Shown here: one piece after another, positions 8,916-17,375 of the stretch
Layout of the letters: each line of letters opens with the position of its first letter
Position numbering within the stretch: the first letter of the stretch is position 1
Origin: Natronococcus occultus SP4
Lineage (GTDB): Archaea; Halobacteriota; Halobacteria; Halobacteriales; Natrialbaceae
DNA length: 64,000 nt
Assembly (NCBI RefSeq): GCF_000328685.1
Contig: NC_019974.1
Coordinates: 2,409,001 to 2,473,000, forward strand
Reading direction: 5' to 3'
Position numbers and translations under genes: made by a program
Notes under the pieces: generated by a model
Databases searched by the model: none
The model's input: the letters and a program-made list of their open reading frames with translations, nothing else
What the model was told of the DNA's origin: nothing

Positions 8916-9908
8916 ATGCAGACGCTTCTCCTGGACAGCGACGACGTCGACGAGCACGCGCGGATGGCGGACGTCATCGGTGCGGTCGAGGACGCCTTCG
9001 GCGCCTACGAGCGCGGCGACGCCCAGATGCCGGCCAAATCCTACATCGACCTCCCCAAGTACAACGGCGACTTCCGATCGATGCCCGCCTATCTGGACGC
9101 GGGCGAGTGGGACGCGGCGGGCGTCAAGTGGGTCAACGTCCACCCCGACAACCCCGAGGACCACGATCTGCCGACCGTGCTGGGGACGATGATCTACTCC
9201 GACCCCGAGACCGCTTCGCCGCTGGCGATCATGGACGGAACCGCGCTGACGATGAAACGAACGGGGGCGGCGGCGGCCGTCGCCACCGACTACCTCGCCG
9301 TCGAAGACGCCACGTCGATGGGACTCATCGGGGCGGGCGTCCAGTCTTACACCCAGCTCGACGCGATCAGCGCGATCCGTCCGATCGAGGAGGTCGTCGT
9401 CAGCGACCTCGACGACGACCGCGTCCAGCGGTTCATCGACGCCTACGACGACGAGTTCGACGTCCGCACGGGCTCGATCTCCGAGGCGGGACACTGCGAC
9501 GTCCTCTCGACGGTGACGCCGGTCCGAGATCCCGTCGTCGGCCTCGAGGACGTCGGTGACCACACCCACATTAACGCTATCGGCGCCGACGCCGAGGGGA
9601 AACACGAGCTGTCCGACGAGCTGCTGCTCGAATCGACCGTCGTTATCGACGATCACAAACAGTGTACCCACTCCGGCGAGGTCAACGTCCCCTACAACGA
9701 GGGGACGCTTACGGACGACGATATCTACGGCGAGATCGGCGAACTCGTCGTCGGCGAGAAGGCGGCCCGCGAGGACGACACCGGCGTCACGGTCTTCGAC
9801 TCCACCGGGCTCGCGATCCAGGACGTCGCGGCGGCCCGCGTCGTCTACGAGGACGCCCGCGAGCACGAGGCCGGTTTCGACTTCGGACTGATTCACACCG
9901 ACCGGTAG
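8916..9908 (+). CDS. Ornithine cyclodeaminase / archaeal alanine dehydrogenase family protein
   Basis: This is a 330-residue NAD(P)-binding enzyme of the mu-crystallin fold. The N-terminal half has MPAKSYIDLPKYNGDFRSMPAY and KWVNVHP, the catalytic lysine region of the family. The Rossmann part shows SMGLIGAGVQSYTQLDAI (GxGxxx) near residue 135 and a DVLSTVTPVRDPVV loop. Members act as ornithine cyclodeaminase, alanine dehydrogenase or imine reductase; the exact substrate cannot be assigned. It is a single gene, ending 57 bp from the convergent sugar porter stop. Confidence 0.85.
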   Translation: MQTLLLDSDDVDEHARMADVIGAVEDAFGAYERGDAQMPAKSYIDLPKYNGDFRSMPAYLDAGEWDAAGVKWVNVHPDNPEDHDLPTVLGTMIYSDPETASPLAIMDGTALTMKRTGAAAAVATDYLAVEDATSMGLIGAGVQSYTQLDAISAIRPIEEVVVSDLDDDRVQRFIDAYDDEFDVRTGSISEAGHCDVLSTVTPVRDPVVGLEDVGDHTHINAIGADAEGKHELSDELLLESTVVIDDHKQCTHSGEVNVPYNEGTLTDDDIYGEIGELVVGEKAAREDDTGVTVFDSTGLAIQDVAAARVVYEDAREHEAGFDFGLIHTDR

Positions 9909-9965
9909 TCGCTGGCTGCAGTCGACCGACCGAACTTCGCTTCTCTCCCGAAACAGAAACGGCGC

Positions 9966-11402
9966 TCAGTCGTCGCTCCCGACGGCGTCGGGGCGATCGT
10001 CCGGTCCGACGAGGGTCTTCTCGCGCAGATCGGCCTCGATTTCCTCGAGCGTCCGCCCCTTCGTCTCCGGAACGAGCTTGTAGCAAAAGACCAGCGCGGC
10101 CAGACAGCAGGCGCCGAAGAGCCAGAACGTGCTGGCCTGGCCGACGGCGTCGACCAGCCCGAGGAAGGTAAGCGAGACCAGCAGGTTCGCCGCCCAGTTA
10201 ACGACCGTCGCGGCGCCCATCGCGGTACCCCGAATCTGTGTGGGGTAGATCTCGGAGATCAACAGCCAGAAGACCGGGCCGAGCCCGATCGCGAAGAAGG
10301 CGACGTACAGCATTAGACCGATCGTCGCGAGCCAGCCGACGATCCCCGAGAGCCCGGGCAGGAAGAAAGCGAGCCCGAGCAGGCCGAGCATGACGGTCAT
10401 CCCGACGAGCCCCGTGAGCAACAGCGGGCGCCGACCGGTTCGATCGATCAGGAGCACTGCGACGACGGTCATCACGACGTTGACGACGCCGATCCCGACC
10501 GTCGCCAGAATCGAGGCCGTGTCCTGGAACCCGGTGGACTCGAGGATCACCGGCGCGTAGTACATGACGACGTTGATCCCGGTTACCTGCTGGAAGGCGG
10601 CCAGTCCGACGCCGACGACGAGCATCGGCCTGACCCACGGTTTGAACAGGTCGCCGACGGTGCCGGACTCAGTTTTGACCGTCTCCTTGATCTCGCGGAG
10701 CTCCGCGGCGACGCGGCCCTCCGTGCGAGTACGAGAGAGCACGTCGCGGGCGTCCTCGACCCGCCCCTGTTCGTATAGCCAGCGGGGACTCTCGGGCATG
10801 AACAACATCCCGGCGAACAGTACGACCGCAGGAACCATCCCGAGACCGAGCATCCAGCGCCAGTCGCCGCCCCCGGAGAACGCGTAGTTCACGAGGTAGG
10901 CGACGAGGATCCCGCTCGTGATCGTCAGCTGATTGAGCGAGACCAGCGACCCGCGGATCTTCGGCGGCGCGAGCTCGGAGATGTACAGCGGTCCGACGAC
11001 GGAGGCGAAGCCGATCCCGACGCCGTTGATCAGTCGACCGAAGATCAACACCTCGACGTTCGGCGCGATCGCCATGACGAGCGAGCCGACGAAGAAGATT
11101 ACGGCACCGACGAGGATGAGTCGCCGTCGGCCGAGTCGGTCCGCGAGACGGCCTCCGAACGCCGCCCCGACGATCGCACCACCCATCGCTCCGCTGACGA
11201 TGAGCCCCTCGACGAACGAGGCACTCATCGGGTAACCAAACAGCGCGGTCAGATCGAAGCTGTTCTGGATGTACAGCATCGCGCCGGCGATGACGCCGGT
11301 GTCGAAGCCGAACAACAGTCCGTTGAGCGCCGCCAGCGCGGCGACGACGTAGACGAAGGAGTTTCGTCCGGTCCCCTCTGGAGTCGCGTCTTTCGTTGCC
11401 AT
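9966..11402 (-). CDS. MFS sugar porter (sugar/H+ symporter family)
   Basis: This 478-residue transporter has about 12 membrane segments and the sugar-porter signatures: LNGLLFGFDTGVIAGAML in helix 1, GGRLADRLGRRRLI after helix 2, PESPRWLYEQGR before the central loop, QQVTGINVVMYYAP in helix 7, DRTGRRPLLL, and a PETKGRTLEEIE end. It is likely to import a hexose or pentose by ion symport. The start ATG at 11402 is preceded by a TATA-like region near 11440 and an inverted repeat, suggesting local repression. Confidence 0.92.
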   Translation of the reverse strand: MATKDATPEGTGRNSFVYVVAALAALNGLLFGFDTGVIAGAMLYIQNSFDLTALFGYPMSASFVEGLIVSGAMGGAIVGAAFGGRLADRLGRRRLILVGAVIFFVGSLVMAIAPNVEVLIFGRLINGVGIGFASVVGPLYISELAPPKIRGSLVSLNQLTITSGILVAYLVNYAFSGGGDWRWMLGLGMVPAVVLFAGMLFMPESPRWLYEQGRVEDARDVLSRTRTEGRVAAELREIKETVKTESGTVGDLFKPWVRPMLVVGVGLAAFQQVTGINVVMYYAPVILESTGFQDTASILATVGIGVVNVVMTVVAVLLIDRTGRRPLLLTGLVGMTVMLGLLGLAFFLPGLSGIVGWLATIGLMLYVAFFAIGLGPVFWLLISEIYPTQIRGTAMGAATVVNWAANLLVSLTFLGLVDAVGQASTFWLFGACCLAALVFCYKLVPETKGRTLEEIEADLREKTLVGPDDRPDAVGSDD

Positions 11403-11404
11403 GC

Positions 11405-11432
11405 GGTTAGAACTCGAGCGTTCTTTCTAACC
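11405..11432. promoter_or_regulatory. Inverted repeat at the sugar porter start (candidate operator)
   Basis: GGTTAGAA and TTCTAACC are perfect 8-bp arms 12 nt apart, lying between the probable TATA region (minus-strand TTAGTTTAC near 11440) and the start codon at 11402. That position overlaps the expected transcription start, where archaeal repressors commonly bind. A 5'-leader hairpin is the alternative. Confidence 0.45.
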
Positions 11433-11489
11433 CGAGTAAACTAATCTGTCGCTTTCATATAACAGATGAGAATAATAGTAGAATATAAC

Positions 11490-11514
11490 GAACGATCGTC
11501 GGCACCGATCGTTC
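11490..11514 (-). terminator. Hairpin downstream of the YqjF-like gene
   Basis: GAACGATCG and CGATCGTTC form a perfect 9-bp stem with a 7-nt loop. Reading on the minus strand it is followed by an A/T-rich tract (TTATATTCTACTATTATT). It lies between the stop of the YqjF-like gene and the next gene on the same strand, as expected for a terminator. Confidence 0.5.
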
Positions 11515-11547
11515 CCCGCCGCTCGAAGCTACTCCGAGTGACGTCCT

Positions 11548-11567
11548 CCCACGACTTCAGTCGTGGG
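11548..11567 (-). mobile_element. Remnant of an IS200/IS605 (IS1341)-type element end
   Basis: CCCACGACT-TC-AGTCGTGGG is a 9-bp perfect palindrome inside the minus-strand context GAAGCCCACGACTGAAG followed by a GGAGGACGTCA flank. I recognise this subterminal hairpin context from haloarchaeal TnpB-only IS elements and the MITE-like elements derived from them. No tnpA or tnpB is next to it. The palindrome contains the stop codon of the YqjF-like gene (11557-11559), so the insertion or its scar has redefined that C-terminus. Confidence 0.55.
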
Positions 11568-12345
11568 CTTCCGCTATATTTGTGTCAGGAAGCCAGCGAG
11601 GGATCGACCCCCAGATCGGGAGCCGATCGCAGTAGTGGACGACGGGGTCGGCCGTCGGTGACGGCAACCCGTTGGCAGCGAACATCGTATTCGCCTGAAT
11701 CGTGGCCTCGGCCGGCTGAAGCGGCCACGGGTCGTGAGCGATCTCGGCGCCCATCACGCCCCGTCCGGAGGGTGCGTAGAACCGCCGTCGCTCGGTGAGC
11801 CAGTAGGCCAGCGAACCCGTTTCGGGCGGGGAGACGTCACCGTCCGGACGGTACGACGCCGCGAACCGGGCCGGATTGCCCGTCTCTGACCGCCGCCGCT
11901 CGCTCGAGAACTCGATCCAGTCGCCGTCGTCCTTGAGGGACATCCGGGCAGTGTAGACCGGGAGCCGGGTCGCCCGACCGATCGATTCGCCGACCACTGG
12001 GTTGTCGACGTCGACGCTGAAGAAGTAGAGGGCAGGGTCACCGCGGTGTTCGACGTACGTCCGGACGTTGAGCTCGGTAATGCTAACCCTCGTAAACGCG
12101 GGCGTCCCTCGCACTCCGGCGTCCGCGAGGACGAACGGTAACACGCTCAGCCAGGCCTGCCCGTCCCGAGTCTCGAGGGTGAGCTGATCGGGAACGTGGG
12201 GGCGGAGCGCCTCGGGGTCGATCGGCCAGTGGACGAATAGCCCCTTCCGCCAGGTCATCGCGCCGACGTACGGCGCCTTCGGGCTCGCTTCGTCGGCGAC
12301 CGGCCACCGGGCGGGATCCGACTGCGTTCTGCCGTCGTTTCTCAT
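11557..12345 (-). CDS. YqjF-like DUF2071 protein, C-terminus altered by IS remnant
   Basis: This 262-residue protein shows the DUF2071/YqjF order: MTWRKGLFVHWPIDPEALRP, DGQAWLSVLPFVL, TELNVRTYVEHRGDPALYFFS, RLPVYTARMSL, and LTERRRFY near residue 185. The family has an acetoacetate decarboxylase-like fold and no firm function. The body looks complete up to about PRWLPDTN; the last residues IAEAHD and the stop come from the IS-end hairpin, so a few native C-terminal residues were probably replaced. It starts at ATG 12345. Confidence 0.82.
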   Translation of the reverse strand: MRNDGRTQSDPARWPVADEASPKAPYVGAMTWRKGLFVHWPIDPEALRPHVPDQLTLETRDGQAWLSVLPFVLADAGVRGTPAFTRVSITELNVRTYVEHRGDPALYFFSVDVDNPVVGESIGRATRLPVYTARMSLKDDGDWIEFSSERRRSETGNPARFAASYRPDGDVSPPETGSLAYWLTERRRFYAPSGRGVMGAEIAHDPWPLQPAEATIQANTMFAANGLPSPTADPVVHYCDRLPIWGSIPRWLPDTNIAEAHD

Positions 12346-12421
12346 TCGGTGTCTCCACTACCCACAGGAGTGAAAATAAAAGAACAGCCTGCCCGTTCCA
12401 CGCTCGTCGGCGAGGGTGCCG

Positions 12422-15139
12422 TCAGTTCGCGGAGCCGTCCTCGATCTCGATCGCCGGCCGTCCGGGCTCGGCGTTTTTCAGGACGCTGTCGTCGGCCTCC
12501 TCGGCGCGGCGAACGGTGACCGGCGCCTCGAACTCGCGTTCGAGCAGCCACGCGGCCGCCTCAAGGGCCTCGTACTCGGCCCCGGGATCGAGCGTCGCCG
12601 ACAGCGCCTCGCGCTCGGCCTGCAGGTCCTGGCCGTAGTCGGCCGCGGCGTCGCCCTGCTCGCGGATGTGTGGCTCCTGCATCAGCTCGCCGATCAGGTT
12701 GTCGGCGTCGCTCTGGACGGCGATCTCTAAGGCGTCGTACTTCCAGTCGGGTGCGATGACGACCTCGATCTCCTGGGGGTTTTCGATGCCGGCGACGTCG
12801 ACGATATCGCGGACGTCCTCGCGTGTGTTCTCGACTAACTGGCGTCGTTTCTGGACGTACTCGCGGTCGATCTCGGCGGTGGGCCACTCGGCCTCGGCCG
12901 CGAACCCGTCGTAGCCGAGCGCCTCGTGCAGCTCCTCGGCGATGTGGGGCGCAACGGGCGCCAGCAGCCGGACGACCGTCGACAGTCCTCGCTCGTAGGT
13001 GTCGGCGTGGGGGTCGGCGTAGTCAGCGTACTGCCGGAGCGTCCGCACCAGGTCCTGGGTCTGTCGCAGCGCCCGGTTGAACGTCAGCTCGTCGTACTTC
13101 TCGGTCGCGATGGCGACCGTCGCGTCGATCTCGCTCTCGACGTAGCTCGCGATCGCGTCGTCGTCGCCGTCGGGATCGTTCTCGACGAAGTCCTCGACCA
13201 TCCGCTGCAGGCGCGTCAGGAAGGCATACGTCGAGCGCACGCCCTCCTCGCTCCAGTCGAAGTCCCGCTCGGGCTGGGCGGCCTGCATCATGAAGAGACG
13301 GGCCGTGTCGGCGCCGTACTCCTCGACGATCCGCTGAGGCGAGACGACGTTGCCCTTCGACTTAGACATCTTCTCGCCCTCCAGCTGGACCATCCCCTGG
13401 GCAAGCAGGTTCGTGAAAGGCTCGCGGTGCTCGAGGTCCTCGTGGTCGGCCAGCACCTTCGTAAAGAACCGCGAGTACAGCAGGTGCATCACGGCGTGTT
13501 CGATCCCGCCGACGTACTGGTCGACGGGCATCCAGTCGTTTGCCCGCTCGCGATCGAAGGGAGCCTCGTCGAGGTCGGGCGAGACGTACCGCAGGAAGTA
13601 CCACGAGGAGTCGACGAACGTGTCCATCGTGTCGGTCTCGCGGGTCGCGTCGCTGCCACAATCGGGACAGGTCGTCTCTTTCCACTCCTCGGCGGCGTCG
13701 AGGGGGTTGCCGGTGGTGTTGATGAACTCCGGCAGCTCGACGGGCAGGTTCTCCTCGGGGACGAGGACGGGCCCACAGTCCTCGCAGTTAACGACCGGGA
13801 TCGGCGTCCCCCAGTAGCGCTGGCGGGAGATCCCCCAGTCCCGCAGCTGGTACTGGGTCGTCCACTCGGCGGTGTCGATCCCCTTGGTCAGCCGCTCGCG
13901 GGCCCGCTCGCTCGAGAGCCCGGAGTACTCCCCGGAGTTGACCAGCACGCCGTCCTCGGTGAACGCCGCCTCGCTGACGTCGGGCGCCTCGGGAACGGTC
14001 TCGCCGTCCCAGTCGTCCGGTTCGGGGGCGACGACGGGGACGATCTCCTCGTCCATCTTCGTCGCGAAGGCGTGGTCGCGCTCGTCGTGGCCCGGCACCG
14101 CCATCAGCGCGCCCGTCCCGACGTCCGAGAGGACGAAGTCGGCGACGTAGACGGGGATCTCCTCGCCCGTCACTGGGTTCGTCGCCGTCAGATCGGTTTC
14201 GACGCCGTTTGGCTCGTCGCCCTCCGGGTCGGCCTCCTTCTCGATGAAGTGTCGGACGTCCTCGTCGTCCTCGGCGACGTCCTCGCTGATGGGATGGTCC
14301 GGCGCGAGCGCGAAAAACGTCGCGCCGTGGATAGTGTCGACGCGGGTCGTAAAGGCCGTTACCGGCCCGTACTCCCGCGGCTCGCTTTCCTCGCCGCGTC
14401 CGTCCGAGGCGTGTAGCGCCTCGCCGACCTCGAACTCGAGTTCGGTCCCTTCCTGGCGGCCGATCCAGTTGCGTTGCATCTGGCGCACCGAGTTGGGCCA
14501 CCCCTCCAGCTCGTCGATGTCCTCGAGCAGTTCGTCGGCGTACTCCGTAATCCGCAGGAACCACTGCTCGAGTTCGCGCTGCTCGACGGGGGTATCGCAG
14601 CGCCAGCAGAGTTCGGCCTCACCCTCGACCTGCTCGTCGGCCAGGACGGTCTCGCAGTGGGGACACCAGTTGACCTCGGCGTCACGCCGATCGACGAGCC
14701 CCTCTTCGTGGAACCGGGCGAAGAGCCACTGGTTCCACTTGTAGTAGTCGGGGGTGCAGGTGGCGATCTCCCGTTCCCAGTCGTATCCGAACCCCATCGA
14801 CTCCATCTGGTCGCGCATCGTCTCGATGCAGTCGACGGTCCAGTCCCGGGGGTTGGTGTCTCGTTCCTTCGCGGCGTTTTCGGCGGGGAGGCCGAAGGCG
14901 TCCCACCCCATCGGATGCAAGACGTCGTCGCCGCGAAGCCGTCGGTAGCGGGCGTAGGCGTCCGTGATCGTGTAGTTCCGAACGTGACCCATGTGGAGTT
15001 TCCCCGACGGGTACGGGTACATCCCGAGGACGTACGTCGGATCCTCAACGTTGTCGGGGGTCCGGTAGACGTCCGCCTCGTCCCACGCCTCCTGCCAGCG
15101 TCGTTCGACCGCCGCGTGGTCGTATTCCGCGTCGCTCAT
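12422..15139 (-). CDS. leuS: Leucyl-tRNA synthetase with bacterial-type catalytic core
   Basis: This 905-residue class I synthetase charges tRNA-Leu. Visible are the HIGH-type motif PYPSGKLHMGHVRNY (residue 42), MGWDAFGLPAENAA, NWCPHCETVLADEQV, NWIGRQEGTE before the CP1 editing domain, MAVPGHDERDHAF in the editing site, and EKMSKSKGNVVSP (KMSKS). These strings are bacterial in style. The C-terminal region, from roughly residue 740, does not look like a bacterial LeuRS end and resembles archaeal C-terminal tRNA-binding segments. It starts at ATG 15139. A TATATAAA sits only about 4-11 nt upstream, too near to serve this start; a weaker TATA-like site near 15180 is better placed. Confidence 0.95.
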   Translation of the reverse strand: MSDAEYDHAAVERRWQEAWDEADVYRTPDNVEDPTYVLGMYPYPSGKLHMGHVRNYTITDAYARYRRLRGDDVLHPMGWDAFGLPAENAAKERDTNPRDWTVDCIETMRDQMESMGFGYDWEREIATCTPDYYKWNQWLFARFHEEGLVDRRDAEVNWCPHCETVLADEQVEGEAELCWRCDTPVEQRELEQWFLRITEYADELLEDIDELEGWPNSVRQMQRNWIGRQEGTELEFEVGEALHASDGRGEESEPREYGPVTAFTTRVDTIHGATFFALAPDHPISEDVAEDDEDVRHFIEKEADPEGDEPNGVETDLTATNPVTGEEIPVYVADFVLSDVGTGALMAVPGHDERDHAFATKMDEEIVPVVAPEPDDWDGETVPEAPDVSEAAFTEDGVLVNSGEYSGLSSERARERLTKGIDTAEWTTQYQLRDWGISRQRYWGTPIPVVNCEDCGPVLVPEENLPVELPEFINTTGNPLDAAEEWKETTCPDCGSDATRETDTMDTFVDSSWYFLRYVSPDLDEAPFDRERANDWMPVDQYVGGIEHAVMHLLYSRFFTKVLADHEDLEHREPFTNLLAQGMVQLEGEKMSKSKGNVVSPQRIVEEYGADTARLFMMQAAQPERDFDWSEEGVRSTYAFLTRLQRMVEDFVENDPDGDDDAIASYVESEIDATVAIATEKYDELTFNRALRQTQDLVRTLRQYADYADPHADTYERGLSTVVRLLAPVAPHIAEELHEALGYDGFAAEAEWPTAEIDREYVQKRRQLVENTREDVRDIVDVAGIENPQEIEVVIAPDWKYDALEIAVQSDADNLIGELMQEPHIREQGDAAADYGQDLQAEREALSATLDPGAEYEALEAAAWLLEREFEAPVTVRRAEEADDSVLKNAEPGRPAIEIEDGSAN

Positions 15140-15286
15140 CTGTTTATATACGTGTAGGAGCCGTCGCCGACCTATACCTTTCTATACAGCTTACTGAACG
15201 TTCTTCCAATGGCTACCCGGGTAGAAGGTCGTTCGGCCTTCGGGGCCATCGATACCACGGTGGGGTCGACGGCACGTCGAGTGCGC

Positions 15287-15706
15287 TTATTCGATATCGA
15301 TCGCCTTCGTGTCGTCGCCGCCCTCGAGTTTCGGCAACCGTACCGTCAGCACGCCGTTCTCGTAGCTTGCCGACACCGACTCCTCCTCGACGGGTTCGGG
15401 TAGTCGGATTCGACGGTTGACTGACTTGCGGGTCCGCTCGCGACGGAGGTACCGCTCTGATGCCTGCTCGATCTCGTCGGTCCGTTCGGCCTCGAGTCGC
15501 AGCGTTCCCTCGGCGAGAGTGAGTTCGACGTCGTCGGTGTCGTAACCGGGCAGATCCGCCGTGACGACGTACTCCTCGGCCCGATCGGCGACGTCGACCG
15601 GAACCGAACCCGGTACCTGGAGGCCGCCGCCTGTCATCCCGCCCTCGACCTGTTCGCTGACGCGGTCGAGCATCTCCTCGATCTCCTCGAACGGATTGCG
15701 GCGCAT
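15287..15706 (-). CDS. Hsp20/alpha-crystallin small heat-shock protein
   Basis: This 139-residue ATP-independent holdase starts with RRNPFEEIEEMLDRV as an N-terminal arm. The alpha-crystallin domain follows: PVDVADRAEEYVVTADLPGYDTDD, then LRLEAERTDEIEQ, and a final SYENGVLTVRLPKLE (the conserved GVL and LPK). Length is typical for haloarchaeal copies. CTTATCCC at about 15731-15738 is a suitable TATA-like box for the ATG at 15706. It probably forms oligomers in the cytosol. Confidence 0.9.
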   Translation of the reverse strand: MRRNPFEEIEEMLDRVSEQVEGGMTGGGLQVPGSVPVDVADRAEEYVVTADLPGYDTDDVELTLAEGTLRLEAERTDEIEQASERYLRRERTRKSVNRRIRLPEPVEEESVSASYENGVLTVRLPKLEGGDDTKAIDIE

Positions 15707-16001
15707 ACGCTACCGTAGGTGCTCGATCGGGATAAGTTCTGCTCGAAACGAACCAGTCTCTCCGGAAGGGCCACGCGAACAGGTGGCTCGGCTCCTCCGT
15801 GCTCTCGTCCCCGAGGAGGCGTGGCCCGTATCGTCGTGGTTTTCACACGCGATACATCGTCCAGCCGATCACCGGACTTGCTATCGTCCAGCGACAGCTA
15901 TCCGTTTGTTCCCTGCTCTCATAAAACATGTGCTTGGGATACTCATGCATGCCATGGCGCCGATCGCTCTCCTGACGTCCAGTCGTGTAGTCGACGGTCG
16001 A
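15707..16001. other. Intergenic region hsp20-bcp with nested inverted repeats
   Basis: No convincing ORF. It holds the hsp20 TATA-like box near 15731. Further up, 9-bp arms GGGCCACGC (15768-15776) and GCGTGGCCC (15819-15827) enclose a shorter CTCCTC/GAGGAG pair. The arms lie upstream of the hsp20 promoter, so they would not be in its transcript. The part from 15830 to 16001 shows nothing I can identify. Confidence 0.4.
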
Positions 16002-16457
16002 TTACTCCGGCAGTGAGACGCGACCGTCCTCGAGCGCGTCGAGTAACACCTGGCGAGCGTGGCCGTCGGGATCGACGTCCTCGTAGGCGGCCTTGACCTC
16101 GCCGTCGCCGATGAAAAACGTCGTCCGGGCCGTCGCTCCGTTTCGAACCTCGACGTCGAACGCCTTGGCCAGTTCTGCGTCGGGGTCGGCAAGCAGGTCG
16201 AACTCCAACCCCTCCGACTCGCAGAAAGACTGGTGGGAGTCGACGTCGTCGGTCGAGACGCCGTAGACGTCGACGCCGGCCTCGTGGTAGGTCTCGAGTT
16301 CGCGCTGAAACTGGGTCGCCTCGGTCGTACAGCCGGGCGTCTCGTCTCGCGGGTAGAAGTACAGCACCGTCGGCCGCTCGAACTCGAGGGTGACGTCCTC
16401 GCCGTCCTGGTTGCGCGCGGTGACGGTTGGCGCGTCGTCGCCTGCAGTGAGTGCCAT
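16002..16457 (-). CDS. bcp: Thioredoxin-dependent peroxiredoxin (Bcp/PrxQ)
   Basis: This 151-residue peroxiredoxin has the catalytic motif YFYPRDETPGCTTEATQF with the peroxidatic Cys near residue 42. The next Cys is in HQSFCESEGLEF near residue 77, not at the common Cys+5 resolving position. GVSTDDVDSHQSF and RTTFFIGDGEV complete the fold. It reduces hydrogen and organic peroxides in the cytosol. It starts at ATG 16457 and stands alone upstream of the ABC cassette. Confidence 0.92.
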   Translation of the reverse strand: MALTAGDDAPTVTARNQDGEDVTLEFERPTVLYFYPRDETPGCTTEATQFQRELETYHEAGVDVYGVSTDDVDSHQSFCESEGLEFDLLADPDAELAKAFDVEVRNGATARTTFFIGDGEVKAAYEDVDPDGHARQVLLDALEDGRVSLPE

Positions 16458-16505
16458 ACTCGCACTACGGTGGGCGGGTGAAAAACGATTTGGACAGCGG
16501 CTCGG

Positions 16506-17375
16506 CTAGGAGAGATCGGCGCTACGGAATCGGAGGTAGCCGACCGCGAGCGGGACAACCGTCCACAGGACGAGTACCGCTGCCAGAAACGCCGGTTCAT
16601 GAACGAGGGCATCCGTCGCTCCGGACGGTGTCTGTTCGGCCTGCGTCGCGGACGCTCCGTCCTCGGTCACCGTGATCGCGATCTGACTCGCTTCGGGGAG
16701 CAACACGTCGGCGCTCGTTCCCAGCACGGTCAGTGGGTTGAGGTGGTCAACGACGGCGAGCCACGTCGGAGGGTCCGCACCGGGAAACTCCCGGGTGACC
16801 ACGTAGTGGATCCCGTCGATGACGTACGACCAGAGAACCGTCGCAAGGAGAAACCCACCGACGGCGACGCTAATCGCCCGGGTCCGCGTGTCGACAATGG
16901 CCGAAATCGCGATCGCGATCGCAACGATCGCCGCCGCCGACAGCAACACGAATAGGACGTACGCCGCGATCGGAACGAGTGGCGGAACACCAACCGTTGC
17001 GACGATAAGACCGACGGCGGTCAGGAACCCGCCGAGGATCGCAACCGAGAGCACCGCTGTCCGCCCGAGGAACTTGCCGAGGATAACGTCCCGTCGCGAG
17101 TGTGGCAGTCCGAGCAGGAATCTAAGGTTCCCCGACTCACGCTCTCCTACGATCGCCTGATAGCCGAGGAGGAGTCCAAGCATCGGAAGAACGATCTCCG
17201 TCGCCGGCCCCTCGAGAAAGCGCGCCGCGAGTTTTGGGTCCGGGTCCTCGACGACCGTGACGACGATGGCCTGCGTGAGGGCAATCATTCCGAGAAAGAT
17301 CACGGTGGCGACCCACAGCGCCCGCGAACGCACGGCGTCGGCGAACTCCTTGCGTGCGACGTCAGCAACTGTCAT
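16506..17375 (-). CDS. ABC-2 type exporter permease (NosY-like), end of CPBP operon
   Basis: This 289-residue integral membrane protein opens with VADVARKEFADAVRSRALW, the usual first cytoplasmic segment of ABC-2 permeases. About six hydrophobic segments follow, with a large external loop between residues 190 and 255 (VTREFPGADPPTWLAVVDHLNP and onward). GERESGNLRFLLGLPHSRRDVILGK is the conserved coupling segment. Its start overlaps the upstream ATPase stop by 4 bp, so the two form one exporter. Substrate is unknown; the CPBP gene upstream suggests a peptide or lipid-like cargo. Confidence 0.85.
   Translation of the reverse strand: MTVADVARKEFADAVRSRALWVATVIFLGMIALTQAIVVTVVEDPDPKLAARFLEGPATEIVLPMLGLLLGYQAIVGERESGNLRFLLGLPHSRRDVILGKFLGRTAVLSVAILGGFLTAVGLIVATVGVPPLVPIAAYVLFVLLSAAAIVAIAIAISAIVDTRTRAISVAVGGFLLATVLWSYVIDGIHYVVTREFPGADPPTWLAVVDHLNPLTVLGTSADVLLPEASQIAITVTEDGASATQAEQTPSGATDALVHEPAFLAAVLVLWTVVPLAVGYLRFRSADLS

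Noticed and set aside
12926-14416. 496-codon plus-strand frame opposite leuS
   Set aside because: Composition (Arg, Gly, Val, Leu rich) mirrors leuS codon bias; no domain.
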